Program-made: the position numbers and the translations under genes | NCBI RefSeq assembly: GCF_004216555.1 | Contig: NZ_SGWQ01000003.1 | Location: forward strand, 172,146 to 236,145 | Source: Herbihabitans rhizosphaerae | Lineage (GTDB): Bacteria > Actinomycetota > Actinomycetes > Mycobacteriales > Pseudonocardiaceae | Length of the DNA: 64,000 nt | Direction of reading: 5' to 3' | Shown here: positions 50,416 through 58,369 of the stretch, piece by piece | How positions within the stretch are numbered: the stretch's first letter is position 1 | Layout: each line of letters begins with the position of its first letter | The notes under the pieces: generated by a model | Told to the model about the DNA's origin: nothing | Database searches by the model: none | What the model saw: only the letters and a program-made list of their open reading frames with translations

Positions 50416-51306
50416 TTACTCACCACCGACCCGATTGCGCAGCCAACTACGCAGATCGGGCCCATACTCCGGGTGGTCGAGCGCGAAGTCCACGGCGGCA
50501 CGCAGGAAACCGCCAGGATTACCGAGGTCGTGACGTCCGCCGCGGTGCACGACGACGTGGACGGGGTGTCCCTCGGCGATCAGCAGGGCGATCGCGTCGG
50601 TCAGCTGCAGCTCGCCGCCGGCACCCGGCTCGATGCGCTTCAACGCGTCGAACACCGCGCGGTCGAGCAGGTACCGGCCGGCCGCCGCGAAGGTGGACGG
50701 CGCCTGATCGGCCGGCGGCTTCTCCACCATGCCGTTGACCCGCTTGACGTCGGGATCCTCGGTGTCGGCCACGTCGAACACGCCGTACGCGGAGATCTGC
50801 TCCTTCGGGATGTCGAACGCGCACAGCACGCTGCCGCCGCGCTGGGCCCGCACCTCGGACATCTTGATCAGCACGCCGGCCGGCAGCACCAGGTCGTCGG
50901 GCAGCAGCACGGCGACCGCGTCGTCCGAGCCGTTCAGGTTCGGCTCCGCGCACCCGACCGCGTGGCCGAGACCGAGTGCCTGCTCCTGCAGCGCGGTCTC
51001 CACCTCGATCAGGCCGGTGGCCCGCCGCACCTTGGCCAGCAACTCGGTCTTGCCGCGCTGTTCGAGCGTGGCCTCCAGTTCCGGGCGCGGCTGGAAGTAC
51101 TCGGCGACCGACTCCTTGCCCGGCGAGGTCACGATCACCAGCCGCGACGCTCCGGCGTCCGCCGCCTCGGCCGCGACCATCTCGATCCCCGGCGTGTCCA
51201 CGACCGGTAGCAGTTCCTTCGGTACCGCTTTGGTGGTCGGCAGGAATCGGGTGCCAAGACCCGCTGCTGGCACGATCGCGGTGCGGAAGGCGGAGGTCGG
51301 GCTCAT
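50416..51306 (-). CDS. galU: UTP-glucose-1-phosphate uridylyltransferase
   Basis: 296 residues from ATG 51306. Nucleotidyltransferase signature VPAAGLGTRFLPTTKAVPKELLPVVD (residues ~10-35) and LPDDLV, then GMVEKP and GRYLLDRAVFD typical of GalU. It makes UDP-glucose for cell-wall polysaccharides and glycolipids. It is first in the leftward galU-glp-rimJ run and divergent, across 24 bp, from the cyclo-ligase gene, the same arrangement as M. tuberculosis Rv0992c-Rv0995. Confidence 0.95.
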   Translation of the reverse strand: MSPTSAFRTAIVPAAGLGTRFLPTTKAVPKELLPVVDTPGIEMVAAEAADAGASRLVIVTSPGKESVAEYFQPRPELEATLEQRGKTELLAKVRRATGLIEVETALQEQALGLGHAVGCAEPNLNGSDDAVAVLLPDDLVLPAGVLIKMSEVRAQRGGSVLCAFDIPKEQISAYGVFDVADTEDPDVKRVNGMVEKPPADQAPSTFAAAGRYLLDRAVFDALKRIEPGAGGELQLTDAIALLIAEGHPVHVVVHRGGRHDLGNPGGFLRAAVDFALDHPEYGPDLRSWLRNRVGGE

Positions 51307-51330
51307 GGCCTCGAAGCCTAACCTCATGCC

Positions 51331-51945
51331 ATGCCGGACCCTGGGAGTGATCGCGCTACTAAAGAATGGTGGCGGATGCGGATCCTGACCGCCCGGCGCG
51401 CGCTGTCCGATGAGGATCGCGCGCGCGAGGCGGACGCCGTGGAGCGGGCGCTGCTCGAGTCGAACCTCGTGCGCACGGCGCGGACGGTGTGCGCCTACGT
51501 CCCGACGCGCACCGAGCCCGGCAGCCCGCGCCTACTGGAAACCCTTGCGGCACAGGGCATCCGAGTGCTGTTGCCGGTCGTCGTCGGCGCCGGCCCGTTG
51601 GACTGGGCGCCGTTCGCCGGCTCGGACGCGCTCCAGGTCGGCGCGGCGGGCATGCGCGAACCGACGACGGCCCGCCTCGGCCCGGATGCCGTCGCGACCG
51701 CCGATCTGGTGCTGGTGCCCGCGCTCGCCGTGGACTCCTCGGGCGTGCGGCTCGGGCGCGGCGCCGGCCACTACGACCAGACGCTGCCCAAGGTGCGCCC
51801 CGGCGTGCCGCTGGCGGCACTGTTGCGGGACAGCGAGTTCGTCGAGGCGCTCCCGGCCGAGCGGCACGACGTGCCGGTCACTGTGGTGGTCACCACGAAA
51901 CCGGCGATCGTCCAGGTAGGACCACCCGCGACGCGGCCTCGCTGA
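51331..51945 (+). CDS. 5-formyltetrahydrofolate cyclo-ligase
   Basis: 204 residues from ATG 51331. Conserved features of the family: MRILTARRALS basic start (~15-26), VCAYVPTRTEPGS, LPVVV, and the ATP/folate motif GVRLGRGAGHYDQTL (~136-150). It recycles 5-formyl-THF to methenyl-THF. A partly overlapping start codon region with galU implies a very compact divergent promoter. Syntenic with Rv0992c. Confidence 0.93.
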   Translation: MPDPGSDRATKEWWRMRILTARRALSDEDRAREADAVERALLESNLVRTARTVCAYVPTRTEPGSPRLLETLAAQGIRVLLPVVVGAGPLDWAPFAGSDALQVGAAGMREPTTARLGPDAVATADLVLVPALAVDSSGVRLGRGAGHYDQTLPKVRPGVPLAALLRDSEFVEALPAERHDVPVTVVVTTKPAIVQVGPPATRPR

Positions 51946-51955
51946 CCTGCGAGGT

Positions 51956-51985
51956 TTGCGCGCGGGGACGATTCTGCCGCATTAT
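51956..51985 (+). promoter_or_regulatory. Promoter of ruc
   Basis: TTGCGC (51956-51961) and CATTAT (51980-51985) with an 18-bp spacer; transcription would start at about 51992, inside the CIRCE operator. Confidence 0.5.
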
Positions 51986-51989
51986 TTGG

Positions 51990-52016
51990 TTGGCACTCGT
52001 ATCGAAAGAGTGCCAG
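51990..52016. promoter_or_regulatory. CIRCE element (HrcA operator)
   Basis: TTGGCACTC-N9-GAGTGCCAG, a perfect 7-bp-core inverted repeat with the invariant 9-bp spacer of CIRCE (consensus TTAGCACTC-N9-GAGTGCTAA). It covers the predicted transcription start of the FmdB/Ruc gene and ends 13 bp before its GTG. Confidence 0.92.
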
Positions 52017-52029
52017 CAAGGGAGCGACC

Positions 52030-52371
52030 GTGCCTACCTACCAGTACGCCTGCACCGTGTGCGATCACCGGTTCGAGGCGGTGCAGAAGTTCACCGACTC
52101 AGCGTTGACCGACTGCCCGGAGTGCGCCGGGCGGCTGCGCAAGCTGTACGGCTCGGTGGGTGTCGTGTTCAAGGGCAGCGGGTTCTACCGCACGGACTCC
52201 CGGTCCGGCAGCAGCGACTCGGCCTCCGCCTCCGACTCCTCGAGCAGCTCGGGTACGCCGAAGGCGGACTCCGGCTCCACGAAGAAGTCCGAGTCGAAGT
52301 CCGAGTCGAGCGGGTCGTCATCGTCGTCCACCTCCTCGACGTCAACAAATACGGCCGCGGCCGCTTCCTGA
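52030..52371 (+). CDS. ruc: Ruc: redox-regulated, FmdB-type zinc-ribbon chaperone
   Basis: 113 residues from GTG 52030 (AGGGAG upstream). FmdB-like zinc ribbon PTYQYACTVCDHRF...CPECAGRL with two CxxC pairs (Cys9, 12 and ~36, 39), then GVVFKGSGFYRTDSR and a ~55-residue disordered Ser/Lys/Ala tail. This is the architecture of M. tuberculosis Rv0991c (Ruc), which becomes a chaperone on oxidation and is HrcA-controlled; the CIRCE site and the neighbourhood agree. Confidence 0.9.
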   Translation: MPTYQYACTVCDHRFEAVQKFTDSALTDCPECAGRLRKLYGSVGVVFKGSGFYRTDSRSGSSDSASASDSSSSSGTPKADSGSTKKSESKSESSGSSSSSTSSTSTNTAAAAS

Positions 52372-52379
52372 CAAACTGG

Positions 52380-52405
52380 TTATCCACAGGCTCGAGTTAT
52401 CCACA
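52380..52405 (+). promoter_or_regulatory. Two DnaA boxes in direct orientation
   Basis: TTATCCACA at 52380-52388 and again at 52397-52405, both preceded by G and followed by G, start-to-start distance 17 bp. Both are exact matches to the DnaA box consensus. They lie between ruc and the SAF gene; no origin-like cluster surrounds them. Confidence 0.75.
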
Positions 52406-52457
52406 GATCGCGAACGACCGCGGTCGGTGACCTCGCAGCGCGCCTAGCGTCGATTCC

Positions 52458-53123
52458 ATGCCGAACCGTTCGCTCGCGCCGTACCCGCTGGACCGACTCC
52501 GCCGTCTGCTGGCCGCCCGAGGTTGGCCACGCTCGCTGGCGATCCGCCGCGCGGTGGCCGCCGCACTCGCCCTGCTGGCCGTGATCCTCGCGCTGCTCCC
52601 CGGCACCGCGCGTGGTGAGTCCGGCCAGCCGATGCTGGTCGCGGCCGGCGATCTCCGTGCCGGCACCACGCTCACCGCCGGTCACCTGCGCACGGTCGAC
52701 GCGCCCACCGGCCTGCGACCGGCCGCCGCACTGTCCACAGTGGACTCAGCGGTGGGCAGGGTGCTCGCGGGTGCCGCCGGTGCCGGTGAGCCGATCACCT
52801 CGGCGCGGCTCGTCGGGCAGGAGAGCACCCGGCTGCACGGCGCGGGTGCGGACACCGCCGCCGTGCCGGTCCGGCTCGCCGATCCGGCGGTGGCCGACCT
52901 GCTCCGCCCCGGCTCACGGGTCGACGTGGTGGCCGGCGACCGCGCGGACAAGCCGGGCACGGTGCTCGCCCGCGAGGCGGTGGTCGTGACCGTCCACAGT
53001 GGACCAGATCGCGTTTCACCAGGTGAGAAGGGTCGTCTCGTCCTTCTGGCGCTGCCTCGGGACACCGCGACGCAGGTCGCCTCGGTCTCCTTGGGACGCT
53101 CGGTGACCGTTACGCTCCGGTAG
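52458..53123 (+). CDS. SAF-domain protein (CpaB/RcpC-like)
   Basis: 221 residues. An Arg-rich cytoplasmic start, one transmembrane helix (~31-48, AVAAALALLAVILALLPG), then the SAF domain beginning MLVAAGDLRAGTTLTAGHLRTVD (~58-80) and a second beta domain with VPVRLADPAVADLLRPGSRVDVVA. SAF/RcpC proteins assemble Flp/Tad pili; isolated copies like this are standard next to mscL in actinomycetes (Rv0990c position) with unclear role. Two copies of TCCACAGTGGA lie inside it. Confidence 0.85.
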   Translation: MPNRSLAPYPLDRLRRLLAARGWPRSLAIRRAVAAALALLAVILALLPGTARGESGQPMLVAAGDLRAGTTLTAGHLRTVDAPTGLRPAAALSTVDSAVGRVLAGAAGAGEPITSARLVGQESTRLHGAGADTAAVPVRLADPAVADLLRPGSRVDVVAGDRADKPGTVLAREAVVVTVHSGPDRVSPGEKGRLVLLALPRDTATQVASVSLGRSVTVTLR

Positions 53124-53177
53124 CCATCGACCGGTCGAGGCGGTGCGCGGCCGCCTCACTCGACGAGAAGAGTTGCA

Positions 53178-53567
53178 GTGCTCAAGGGCTTCAAGGACTT
53201 CATCATGAAGGGCGACGTGGTCAAGCTGGCCGTCGCCGTGATCATCGCGACCGCCTTCACCGACATCGTGAAGGCGATCGGCACCTACCTCATCAACCCC
53301 CTGATCGCCGCGATCGGTGGCGCGAACGTGAACGGCCTCGCCGTGAAGCTGGTGCGGGACAACGACAAATCCGTCCTCGACTTCGGCGCCATCCTGACCG
53401 CGGCGATCAACTTCGTCATCATCGCGGCAGTCGTGTACTTCCTAATCGTCCTGCCCTACGAGCACTTCCAGAATCGCCGCAAGCGCGGAGACGAGGACCA
53501 GCCCGAGCCGACCTCGGAGGAGTTGCTGACCGAGATCCGCGACCTGCTCCGCCAGGGCGCGCGCTGA
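53178..53567 (+). CDS. mscL: Large-conductance mechanosensitive channel
   Basis: 129 residues from GTG 53178. N-terminal amphipathic LKGFKDFIMKGDVVKLAVAVIIATAF with the pore-lining first helix, second helix FVIIAAVVYFLIVLPYE, and a charged C-terminal bundle (SEELLTEIRDLLRQ). Releases solutes under hypo-osmotic shock. Slightly shorter than the mycobacterial homologue. It ends 6 bp from a small convergent gene. Confidence 0.97.
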   Translation: MLKGFKDFIMKGDVVKLAVAVIIATAFTDIVKAIGTYLINPLIAAIGGANVNGLAVKLVRDNDKSVLDFGAILTAAINFVIIAAVVYFLIVLPYEHFQNRRKRGDEDQPEPTSEELLTEIRDLLRQGAR

Positions 53568-53573
53568 GCCGAA

Positions 53574-53768
53574 CTACCCGCCGTGGTGCGGCGGCCGGTT
53601 GTGGCGGTACCAGGCTTCGGTGTCCTGGTTCGGCCCGTCGGCCCCGCGCTCGTCGGCGGTCGTGTCCGGCAGCACGTCGCCGAACACCTCGTCGAGCCGG
53701 CGGCGTCGGCGTGCCTCGGCCACCGGCTCCACACGGCCAGCGTCGGCTCGCTCTGAATCGTCGGTCAC
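53574..53768 (-). CDS. Small conserved actinobacterial protein (64 aa)
   Basis: From GTG 53768 the frame encodes an Arg-rich stretch, then RRRLDEVFGDVLPDTTADER and the C-terminal WYRHNRPPHHGG. The DEVFGDxLPxTTxDER...WY...RPPHHG pattern is one I recall in many actinomycete hypothetical proteins. Function unknown; no signal peptide. Confidence 0.75.
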   Translation of the reverse strand: MTDDSERADAGRVEPVAEARRRRRLDEVFGDVLPDTTADERGADGPNQDTEAWYRHNRPPHHGG

Positions 53769-53912
53769 GGGTCCAGTGTGACGCACCCAGCGACGATCAC
53801 GCAGCGTGACCGCATAGCAAGCGCGGGCAGTGGGACCATGGGATCGTGGGGCTTGAGTGGGCGCGACATCGTCGAGCCGCGAAGGCCCCGACGAGGAGGA
53901 GGCGGAGTACGA

Positions 53913-54239
53913 ATGAGCTTCGTTGACAAGGCCAAGGACGCTGCGTCCCAGGCCAAGGACAAAGCCAGCGAGGTTGCCGGCAACCTCGCTGAGAAGGCCG
54001 GGCCACTGGCCGAGAAGGCAGCACCGTACGCGGAGAAGGGCAAGCACCTCGCCGCGAAGGGAGTCGACGCGACGGCCTCCGGACTGAACAAGGTCACCGG
54101 CGGGCGGTTCCAGGACAAGATCGAGAACGTGAGCCACAAGGTCGAAGGCGCACTGGAGAAGGACACCAAGCCGAAGGACCAGGACCCGAGCGACGACAAG
54201 AAGACCGACGACAAGGGCGGGGACGAGCCGACGCGGTAA
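53913..54239 (+). CDS. MT0933/Rv0909-type antitoxin-like protein
   Basis: 108 residues from ATG 53913 (GGCGGAG upstream). Ala/Lys/Asp-rich helical repeats (FVDKAKDAASQAKDKASEVAGNLAEKA) and the GLNKVTGGRFQDKIENVSHKVEGAL segment match the MT0933_antitox family. A 20-residue Asp/Lys-rich tail follows. No cognate toxin gene (Rv0910-like START protein) is next to it here, so it stands alone and may instead be a stress or nucleoid-type protein. Confidence 0.82.
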   Translation: MSFVDKAKDAASQAKDKASEVAGNLAEKAGPLAEKAAPYAEKGKHLAAKGVDATASGLNKVTGGRFQDKIENVSHKVEGALEKDTKPKDQDPSDDKKTDDKGGDEPTR

Positions 54240-54260
54240 GGCGGACGACCCGGCAGACGA

Positions 54261-54289
54261 AGAGCCCGCGGTACCCGACCGCGGGCTCT
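54261..54289. terminator. Terminator between antitoxin-like and moaB genes
   Basis: Perfect 12-bp stem AGAGCCCGCGGT / ACCGCGGGCTCT with loop ACCCG, serving two convergent genes. Confidence 0.88.
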
Positions 54290-54302
54290 CACATGTCCAG
54301 GG

Positions 54303-54803
54303 TCAGGCGCCGTCCAGGCCGGACAGCTCGTCGATGACGTGCGGCACCAGGGCCGACAGGGTGGCCATCCCGTCCCGCACGGCCGACCGCGATCCGGCGA
54401 GGTTGACCACCAGCGTGCTGCCGGACACCCCGACCAGGCCGCGCGAGATCCCCGCGTCCATCGCACCGGCCGCGAGCCCGGAGGACCGCAGCGCCTCCGC
54501 GATGCCCGGAATCGGCATGTCGAGCACACCGGACGTGGCGTCGGGCGTCACGTCCCGCGGCGACACACCGGTGCCGCCGACGGTCACCACGAGGTCGACG
54601 CCGCCGATCACCGCGGTGTTCAACGCGTTGCGGATGTCGACAGTCTCTCCCGCGACGGCCACCGTGCCGTCCACGATGAACCCCGCCTCTTCGAGAAGCT
54701 CGGTGACCAGCGGACCCGCGCTGTCATCCCGCTCCCGATGGGCGACCCGATCGTCCACGATCACCACGAGGGCCCGTCCGAGCCGCTGCGCACTGCGTTC
54801 CAT
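54303..54803 (-). CDS. moaB: MoaB/MogA-family protein
   Basis: 166 residues. Molybdopterin-binding fold motifs: VIVDDRVAHRERDDSAGPLVTELL (~13-37), DLVVTVGGTGVSPRDVTPDA (~69-89, the GGTG-S-D core) and a final NLAGSR-AVRDG segment. Such proteins adenylylate molybdopterin or, as MoaB2-type, have uncertain roles. Lies beside a two-component system, as moaB2 lies beside mprAB in M. tuberculosis (there with pepD between, absent here). Confidence 0.92.
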   Translation of the reverse strand: MERSAQRLGRALVVIVDDRVAHRERDDSAGPLVTELLEEAGFIVDGTVAVAGETVDIRNALNTAVIGGVDLVVTVGGTGVSPRDVTPDATSGVLDMPIPGIAEALRSSGLAAGAMDAGISRGLVGVSGSTLVVNLAGSRSAVRDGMATLSALVPHVIDELSGLDGA

Positions 54804-54846
54804 ACCCGCAACCGTAGTCGGGACTCAGACGGTGTCTGACAACGAG

Positions 54847-54888
54847 GGCAAGGCCGCCGCTGGTTCGGCTTCGCCGAAAGGCCTCTGG
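54847..54888 (+). repeat. 42-bp dispersed repeat, copy 1
   Basis: Matches the reverse complement of 56898-56939 at 41 of 42 bases. The centre contains a small hairpin TTCGGC-TTC-GCCGAA. It lies between moaB and the kinase gene, outside coding sequence. Confidence 0.9.
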
Positions 54889-54952
54889 TCGGTTTGTTTG
54901 GGCGGTCGCCCTCGCTTTGTGACCGACCTCAGCGCGGTTCTCAGACGCTCAC

Positions 54953-56002
54953 TCAGACCGCCGCCAGCGGCAGCCGTACCTCGAACCGGCACCCCGGCCC
55001 GTGGTTCGCCGCCGCGATCTTGCCGCGGTGCGCCTCCACCAAGCCCTTGGCGATCGCCAACCCCAGCCCGCCGCCCGCCGGCTGATCACCCTGGTTCGGC
55101 GAGCGCGCGGCGCTGCCCCGGTAGGCGACGTCGAAGACGCGGTCGATCTCGCCGGGCGGGATCCCGCCGCAGGCGTCGTCCACGGCGATCACCGCGTCGG
55201 CGCCGTCCACGCCGACGGCCACCGCGACCGTGCCGTCCGGCGGGGTGTGCCTGATCGCGTTGGACACCAGGTTGCGCACCACCCGCGCCAGCTCCGGATC
55301 ACTGCCCAGCACCACCGGCCACGCCTGCGCCTGAGCCGTCAGGTGCACCCGCTTCCGTTGTGCCACAGGCGTTTGCGAGGCGAGCGCGTCGCTCACCACG
55401 TCCTGCAGCGGCACCGCGGACATGGTCAGCCGCAGCGCGCCGGCGGTGATCCGGGACAGCTCGAACAGGTCGTCCACCATGCCGGACAGCCGGCGCGTCT
55501 GGCCGCCGATCTGGTGCGCGTAGGAGGCCACCTCGCGCGGCTGGGACACCACCCCGTCCGCCAGTGCCTCGGCCATCGCGCGAATGCCGGCCAGCGGAGT
55601 GCGCAGGTCGTGGCTGATCCAGGCGACCAGCTCGCGCCGGGACGCCTCGGCCGCGCGCTCCCGCTCGCGTGCCTCCCGCTCCCAGACACTGCGCCGGGCG
55701 ATCAACCGTCCGAACAGGACGGCCATCGGCACGGTGATCAACACCACGATCAGGCACACGGCGAGCATCGTGGTGAGCGCCGAGCTGAACATGAACTGGA
55801 AGACGCCGAGCATCACGATCACGACCGTGACCACCGGGATGAGCACCAGCACGGTGAGCGTCGTGGCCAGCGATCCCTTGCGCAGCACGTAGAGCACCAG
55901 CGCGCCGAGCAACGCGATCGGGATCGCGATGCCCAGCGCCACCGGCAGGATGTGGAGCAGGTGCTCCAGCATCTTGTCGAACGGCTCGGTCGGGGGAATC
56001 AT
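54953..56002 (-). CDS. Sensor histidine kinase
   Basis: 349 residues from ATG 56002 (ATGA overlap with the regulator stop). Three to four transmembrane segments (~15-35, 42-62, 68-90) with almost no extracytoplasmic domain, then H-box [12 protein letters not shown] (~130), N-box [13 protein letters not shown] (~255) and G-box [12 protein letters not shown] (~315). An intramembrane-sensing type of kinase, so it differs from MprB, which has a large external domain, despite similar gene context. Confidence 0.9.
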   Translation of the reverse strand: MIPPTEPFDKMLEHLLHILPVALGIAIPIALLGALVLYVLRKGSLATTLTVLVLIPVVTVVIVMLGVFQFMFSSALTTMLAVCLIVVLITVPMAVLFGRLIARRSVWEREARERERAAEASRRELVAWISHDLRTPLAGIRAMAEALADGVVSQPREVASYAHQIGGQTRRLSGMVDDLFELSRITAGALRLTMSAVPLQDVVSDALASQTPVAQRKRVHLTAQAQAWPVVLGSDPELARVVRNLVSNAIRHTPPDGTVAVAVGVDGADAVIAVDDACGGIPPGEIDRVFDVAYRGSAARSPNQGDQPAGGGLGLAIAKGLVEAHRGKIAAANHGPGCRFEVRLPLAAV

Positions 56003-56721
56003 GATCGCGCCATCGGGTCGTACCGGTATCCGACGCCCCACACGGTTGCGATCCTGGTCGGCTTGGCCGGCATCTTCTCGATCTTCTCCCGCAGCCGTCG
56101 CACGTGGACGGTGACGGTGGACTGGTCGCCGAAGTCCCAACCCCAGACCCGCTCGAGCAGTTGCTCACGGGTGAACGCCTCGCCGGGGTGGATGAGCAGG
56201 AAGTGCAACAGGTCGAACTCGCGCGTGGTCAGCGACAGCTCGGCGCCGGCAAGCTCGGCCCGCCGCGCCGCGGTGTCCAGCGTGAGGTCGCCGTCGGTCA
56301 GCTTCGGGGTGACCGGCGGCGGCGGCGTGGCCCGCGCGCGGCGCAGCACCGAGCTGACCCGCAGCGCCAACTCCTTGGGAGAGAACGGCTTGGTCACGTA
56401 GTCGTCGGCGCCGAGTTGCAGGCCGGCGATGCGGTTCTCCTCCTCGCCGAGCGCGGTCAGCATCACCACCGGCACAGCGCTTCGCCGGCGCAGCCTGCGG
56501 CACACCTCGAGGCCGTCGATGCCGGGCAGCATCAGGTCCAGCACCACCAGCTCCGGCTCGTGCTCGGCGAACGAGGCGAGCGCCTGCTCGCCGTCGCTGG
56601 CCAGCTCGACCGAGTATCCGGCCGCCTCGAGATAGCGCCGGACCACGTCGCGCACGGTCAGGTCGTCGTCGACGACCAGCACCCTGCCCGCCGAGACACC
56701 TTCCGGGACACCTTCGGCCAT
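55999..56721 (-). CDS. OmpR-family response regulator
   Basis: 240 residues from ATG 56721. Receiver domain with DDD (~18-20), phospho-acceptor Asp in [11 protein letters not shown] (~62), Thr in MLTALG and KPFSPKEL; winged helix with [30 protein letters not shown] and [13 protein letters not shown]. Partner of the overlapping kinase. A 9-bp-arm hairpin (56806-56833) lies upstream and may be the end of the preceding transcript. Confidence 0.93.
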   Translation of the reverse strand: MAEGVPEGVSAGRVLVVDDDLTVRDVVRRYLEAAGYSVELASDGEQALASFAEHEPELVVLDLMLPGIDGLEVCRRLRRRSAVPVVMLTALGEEENRIAGLQLGADDYVTKPFSPKELALRVSSVLRRARATPPPPVTPKLTDGDLTLDTAARRAELAGAELSLTTREFDLLHFLLIHPGEAFTREQLLERVWGWDFGDQSTVTVHVRRLREKIEKMPAKPTRIATVWGVGYRYDPMARS

Positions 56722-56805
56722 GTCGCCCACCAGTCCGTCGACACACTCGTACAGCGCGACGGTAGCCAAGCGGACGCACCTCGGCACGGACAGGCGGCAG
56801 ACGTA

Positions 56806-56833
56806 AGACCACCGCCATATTTGACGGTGGTCT
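56806..56833. terminator. Hairpin upstream of the two-component operon
   Basis: AGACCACCG / CGGTGGTCT perfect stem with a 10-nt AT-rich loop. Downstream of the leftward beta-helix gene (stop 56947) and 85 bp upstream of the regulator ATG; either a terminator or an operator. Confidence 0.5.
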
Positions 56834-56897
56834 CACGCGCCTCACCCAGCCGCACGCAGCCCACCAACCCCGGCAGGTGACCACCCACGCAACGTCA

Positions 56898-56939
56898 CCA
56901 CAGGCCTTTCGGCGAAGCCGAACCAGCGGCGGCCTTGCC
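56898..56939 (-). repeat. 42-bp dispersed repeat, copy 2 (inverted)
   Basis: Inverted copy of 54847-54888 with a single mismatch. It abuts the stop of the beta-helix protein gene (56947). The two copies bracket the kinase/regulator pair. Confidence 0.9.
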
Positions 56940-56946
56940 CGAGATA

Positions 56947-58095
56947 TCAAGGCTGCCGGACCGGCTGGCCCTCGTTGTCCAGGTTGTTGGCCCACTGCTT
57001 GAGCGAGGCACCGCCGTCCTTGGTGACCTCACCCCATCCGCCGGTGGTCGGCCCGAAGCGGTTGTCGGCCACGACCGCACCGCTCATCGGAGCGCCGAGT
57101 CGCAGGATATAACCGCCTCCGGCGAGAAAGTTTCCGACAACCTGCAGGTTCGCCGACGGATTTCCGCCACTCGGCATGAAGAACAACGCGGCATTCTGGT
57201 GCGTGCCGTCGTAGGCGACGCCGTCCGGACCCTCGATGTCGATCCGGTTGTATTTGATCACCAGATTCGCGCCACCGTAGTTCTGGATCCCGTCATTGTG
57301 CGTGTTGTTCGGGTAGCTGCCGAACCGGGCGAGGTCGTGAATGTGGTTCTGCTCGAACGTGCTGTTTCCGCGTCCGTTCTGTACTCCATCCGGAGTACCG
57401 GAAATGTCACAGCGAATCACGGTCATCGTGGAGTCGCCGTGAATGGCGCCGTTGCCCCACTTGTTGTTCGGGCCGCCGTCACCGGCCTTCCACCGAACGG
57501 TCGTGTCCCGGATGTCCAGGTGCCCGCTGTTGCCGAGCACGGCGGCCCAACTGTTGCGGTTCCCCTCGACGATCGAGCCACGGATGGCCAGCGTGCCGGT
57601 GCCGTTGTACTCGACCCCGCCCTTGACGAACACCTTGTCCAGCACCACGTCCTTGCCGGAGACGCGCAGGACGCCGGCGCTCCAGGTGGTGCCGGCCGGC
57701 GCGTTGCCCGGCCCGTCGACCACCTTGAGTGTGGCCGGATCGCCTCGGAAGCCGACCTGACCAGGAGCGGGCACGACACCCGAGGGCAGCGCGCCGGGGG
57801 CGGGGGCGGAGGTCGGCCTGGTCGTCGACGGCTTGCTCGACGAGGTGGAACTCGGCTTGGTCGTGGTGACCGGCGGCTTGCCGGTCGACACGGTCGTCGG
57901 GGCGACCGTGGTGGTCGGCGCGATCGTTCGGGTCGGCTCCGGCGATGGTGCGCCCACGGCCGGTTGGCAGGCCGCCGCGAGTACCGCCGCCGTGCCGGCC
58001 ACCACCATCACGGCGAACCTTTTAGCCGGCTTTCTCTCATTCCGCGCGATGGAGCGCGAACATAATTCCGCGGACATTTCTGGTCGAGCGGACAT
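56947..58095 (-). CDS. Lipoprotein with right-handed beta-helix (pectate-lyase-like) domain
   Basis: 382 residues from ATG 58095 (GGAAGGG 4 nt upstream). N-terminal basic region, hydrophobic helix and lipobox VLAAAC (~Cys 43) indicate a lipoprotein. A Thr/Pro/Ser-rich linker (~50-105) leads to a parallel beta-helix domain with short Asn/Gly-rich coils (NGTGTLAIRGSIVEGN, HNDGIQNYGGANLVIKYN). Catalytic residues are not certain. Next to a polysaccharide cluster, it could bind or cleave the exported glycan. Confidence 0.8.
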   Translation of the reverse strand: MSARPEMSAELCSRSIARNERKPAKRFAVMVVAGTAAVLAAACQPAVGAPSPEPTRTIAPTTTVAPTTVSTGKPPVTTTKPSSTSSSKPSTTRPTSAPAPGALPSGVVPAPGQVGFRGDPATLKVVDGPGNAPAGTTWSAGVLRVSGKDVVLDKVFVKGGVEYNGTGTLAIRGSIVEGNRNSWAAVLGNSGHLDIRDTTVRWKAGDGGPNNKWGNGAIHGDSTMTVIRCDISGTPDGVQNGRGNSTFEQNHIHDLARFGSYPNNTHNDGIQNYGGANLVIKYNRIDIEGPDGVAYDGTHQNAALFFMPSGGNPSANLQVVGNFLAGGGYILRLGAPMSGAVVADNRFGPTTGGWGEVTKDGGASLKQWANNLDNEGQPVRQP

Positions 58096-58369
58096 GAATC
58101 CCTTCCCACATCGGCGATAAAGATCGCCCCCCGTGCGGGCATCTACACCCACACGACCGGCGAGCGGCACGTCAACCACCCACCGACGAGAGACCCAAGC
58201 ACAAAAATTTCTAGATCACAATACGGTCACAAGGAGTGCTCTTCTTCGATTACAAAGAGTGTGTCGCTTCTGTGACACCGAATACAGCAACCCAGCGTAA
58301 CGATCTCGTCCGAATCCCGATCCACAGCCCGAACAACATGCCATCCACCTCGGGGTTCGGGAGGCGGAA

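Noticed and set aside
54303-56721. Naming the two-component pair mprAB because of its position next to moaB
   Set aside because: The kinase has three to four membrane segments and no large external domain, unlike MprB, and pepD is missing.
58261-58278. GTGTC-N8-GACAC dyad as a CRP/GlxR site
   Set aside because: Spacing and core do not fit the GTG-N8-CAC CRP consensus; arms are only 5 bp.
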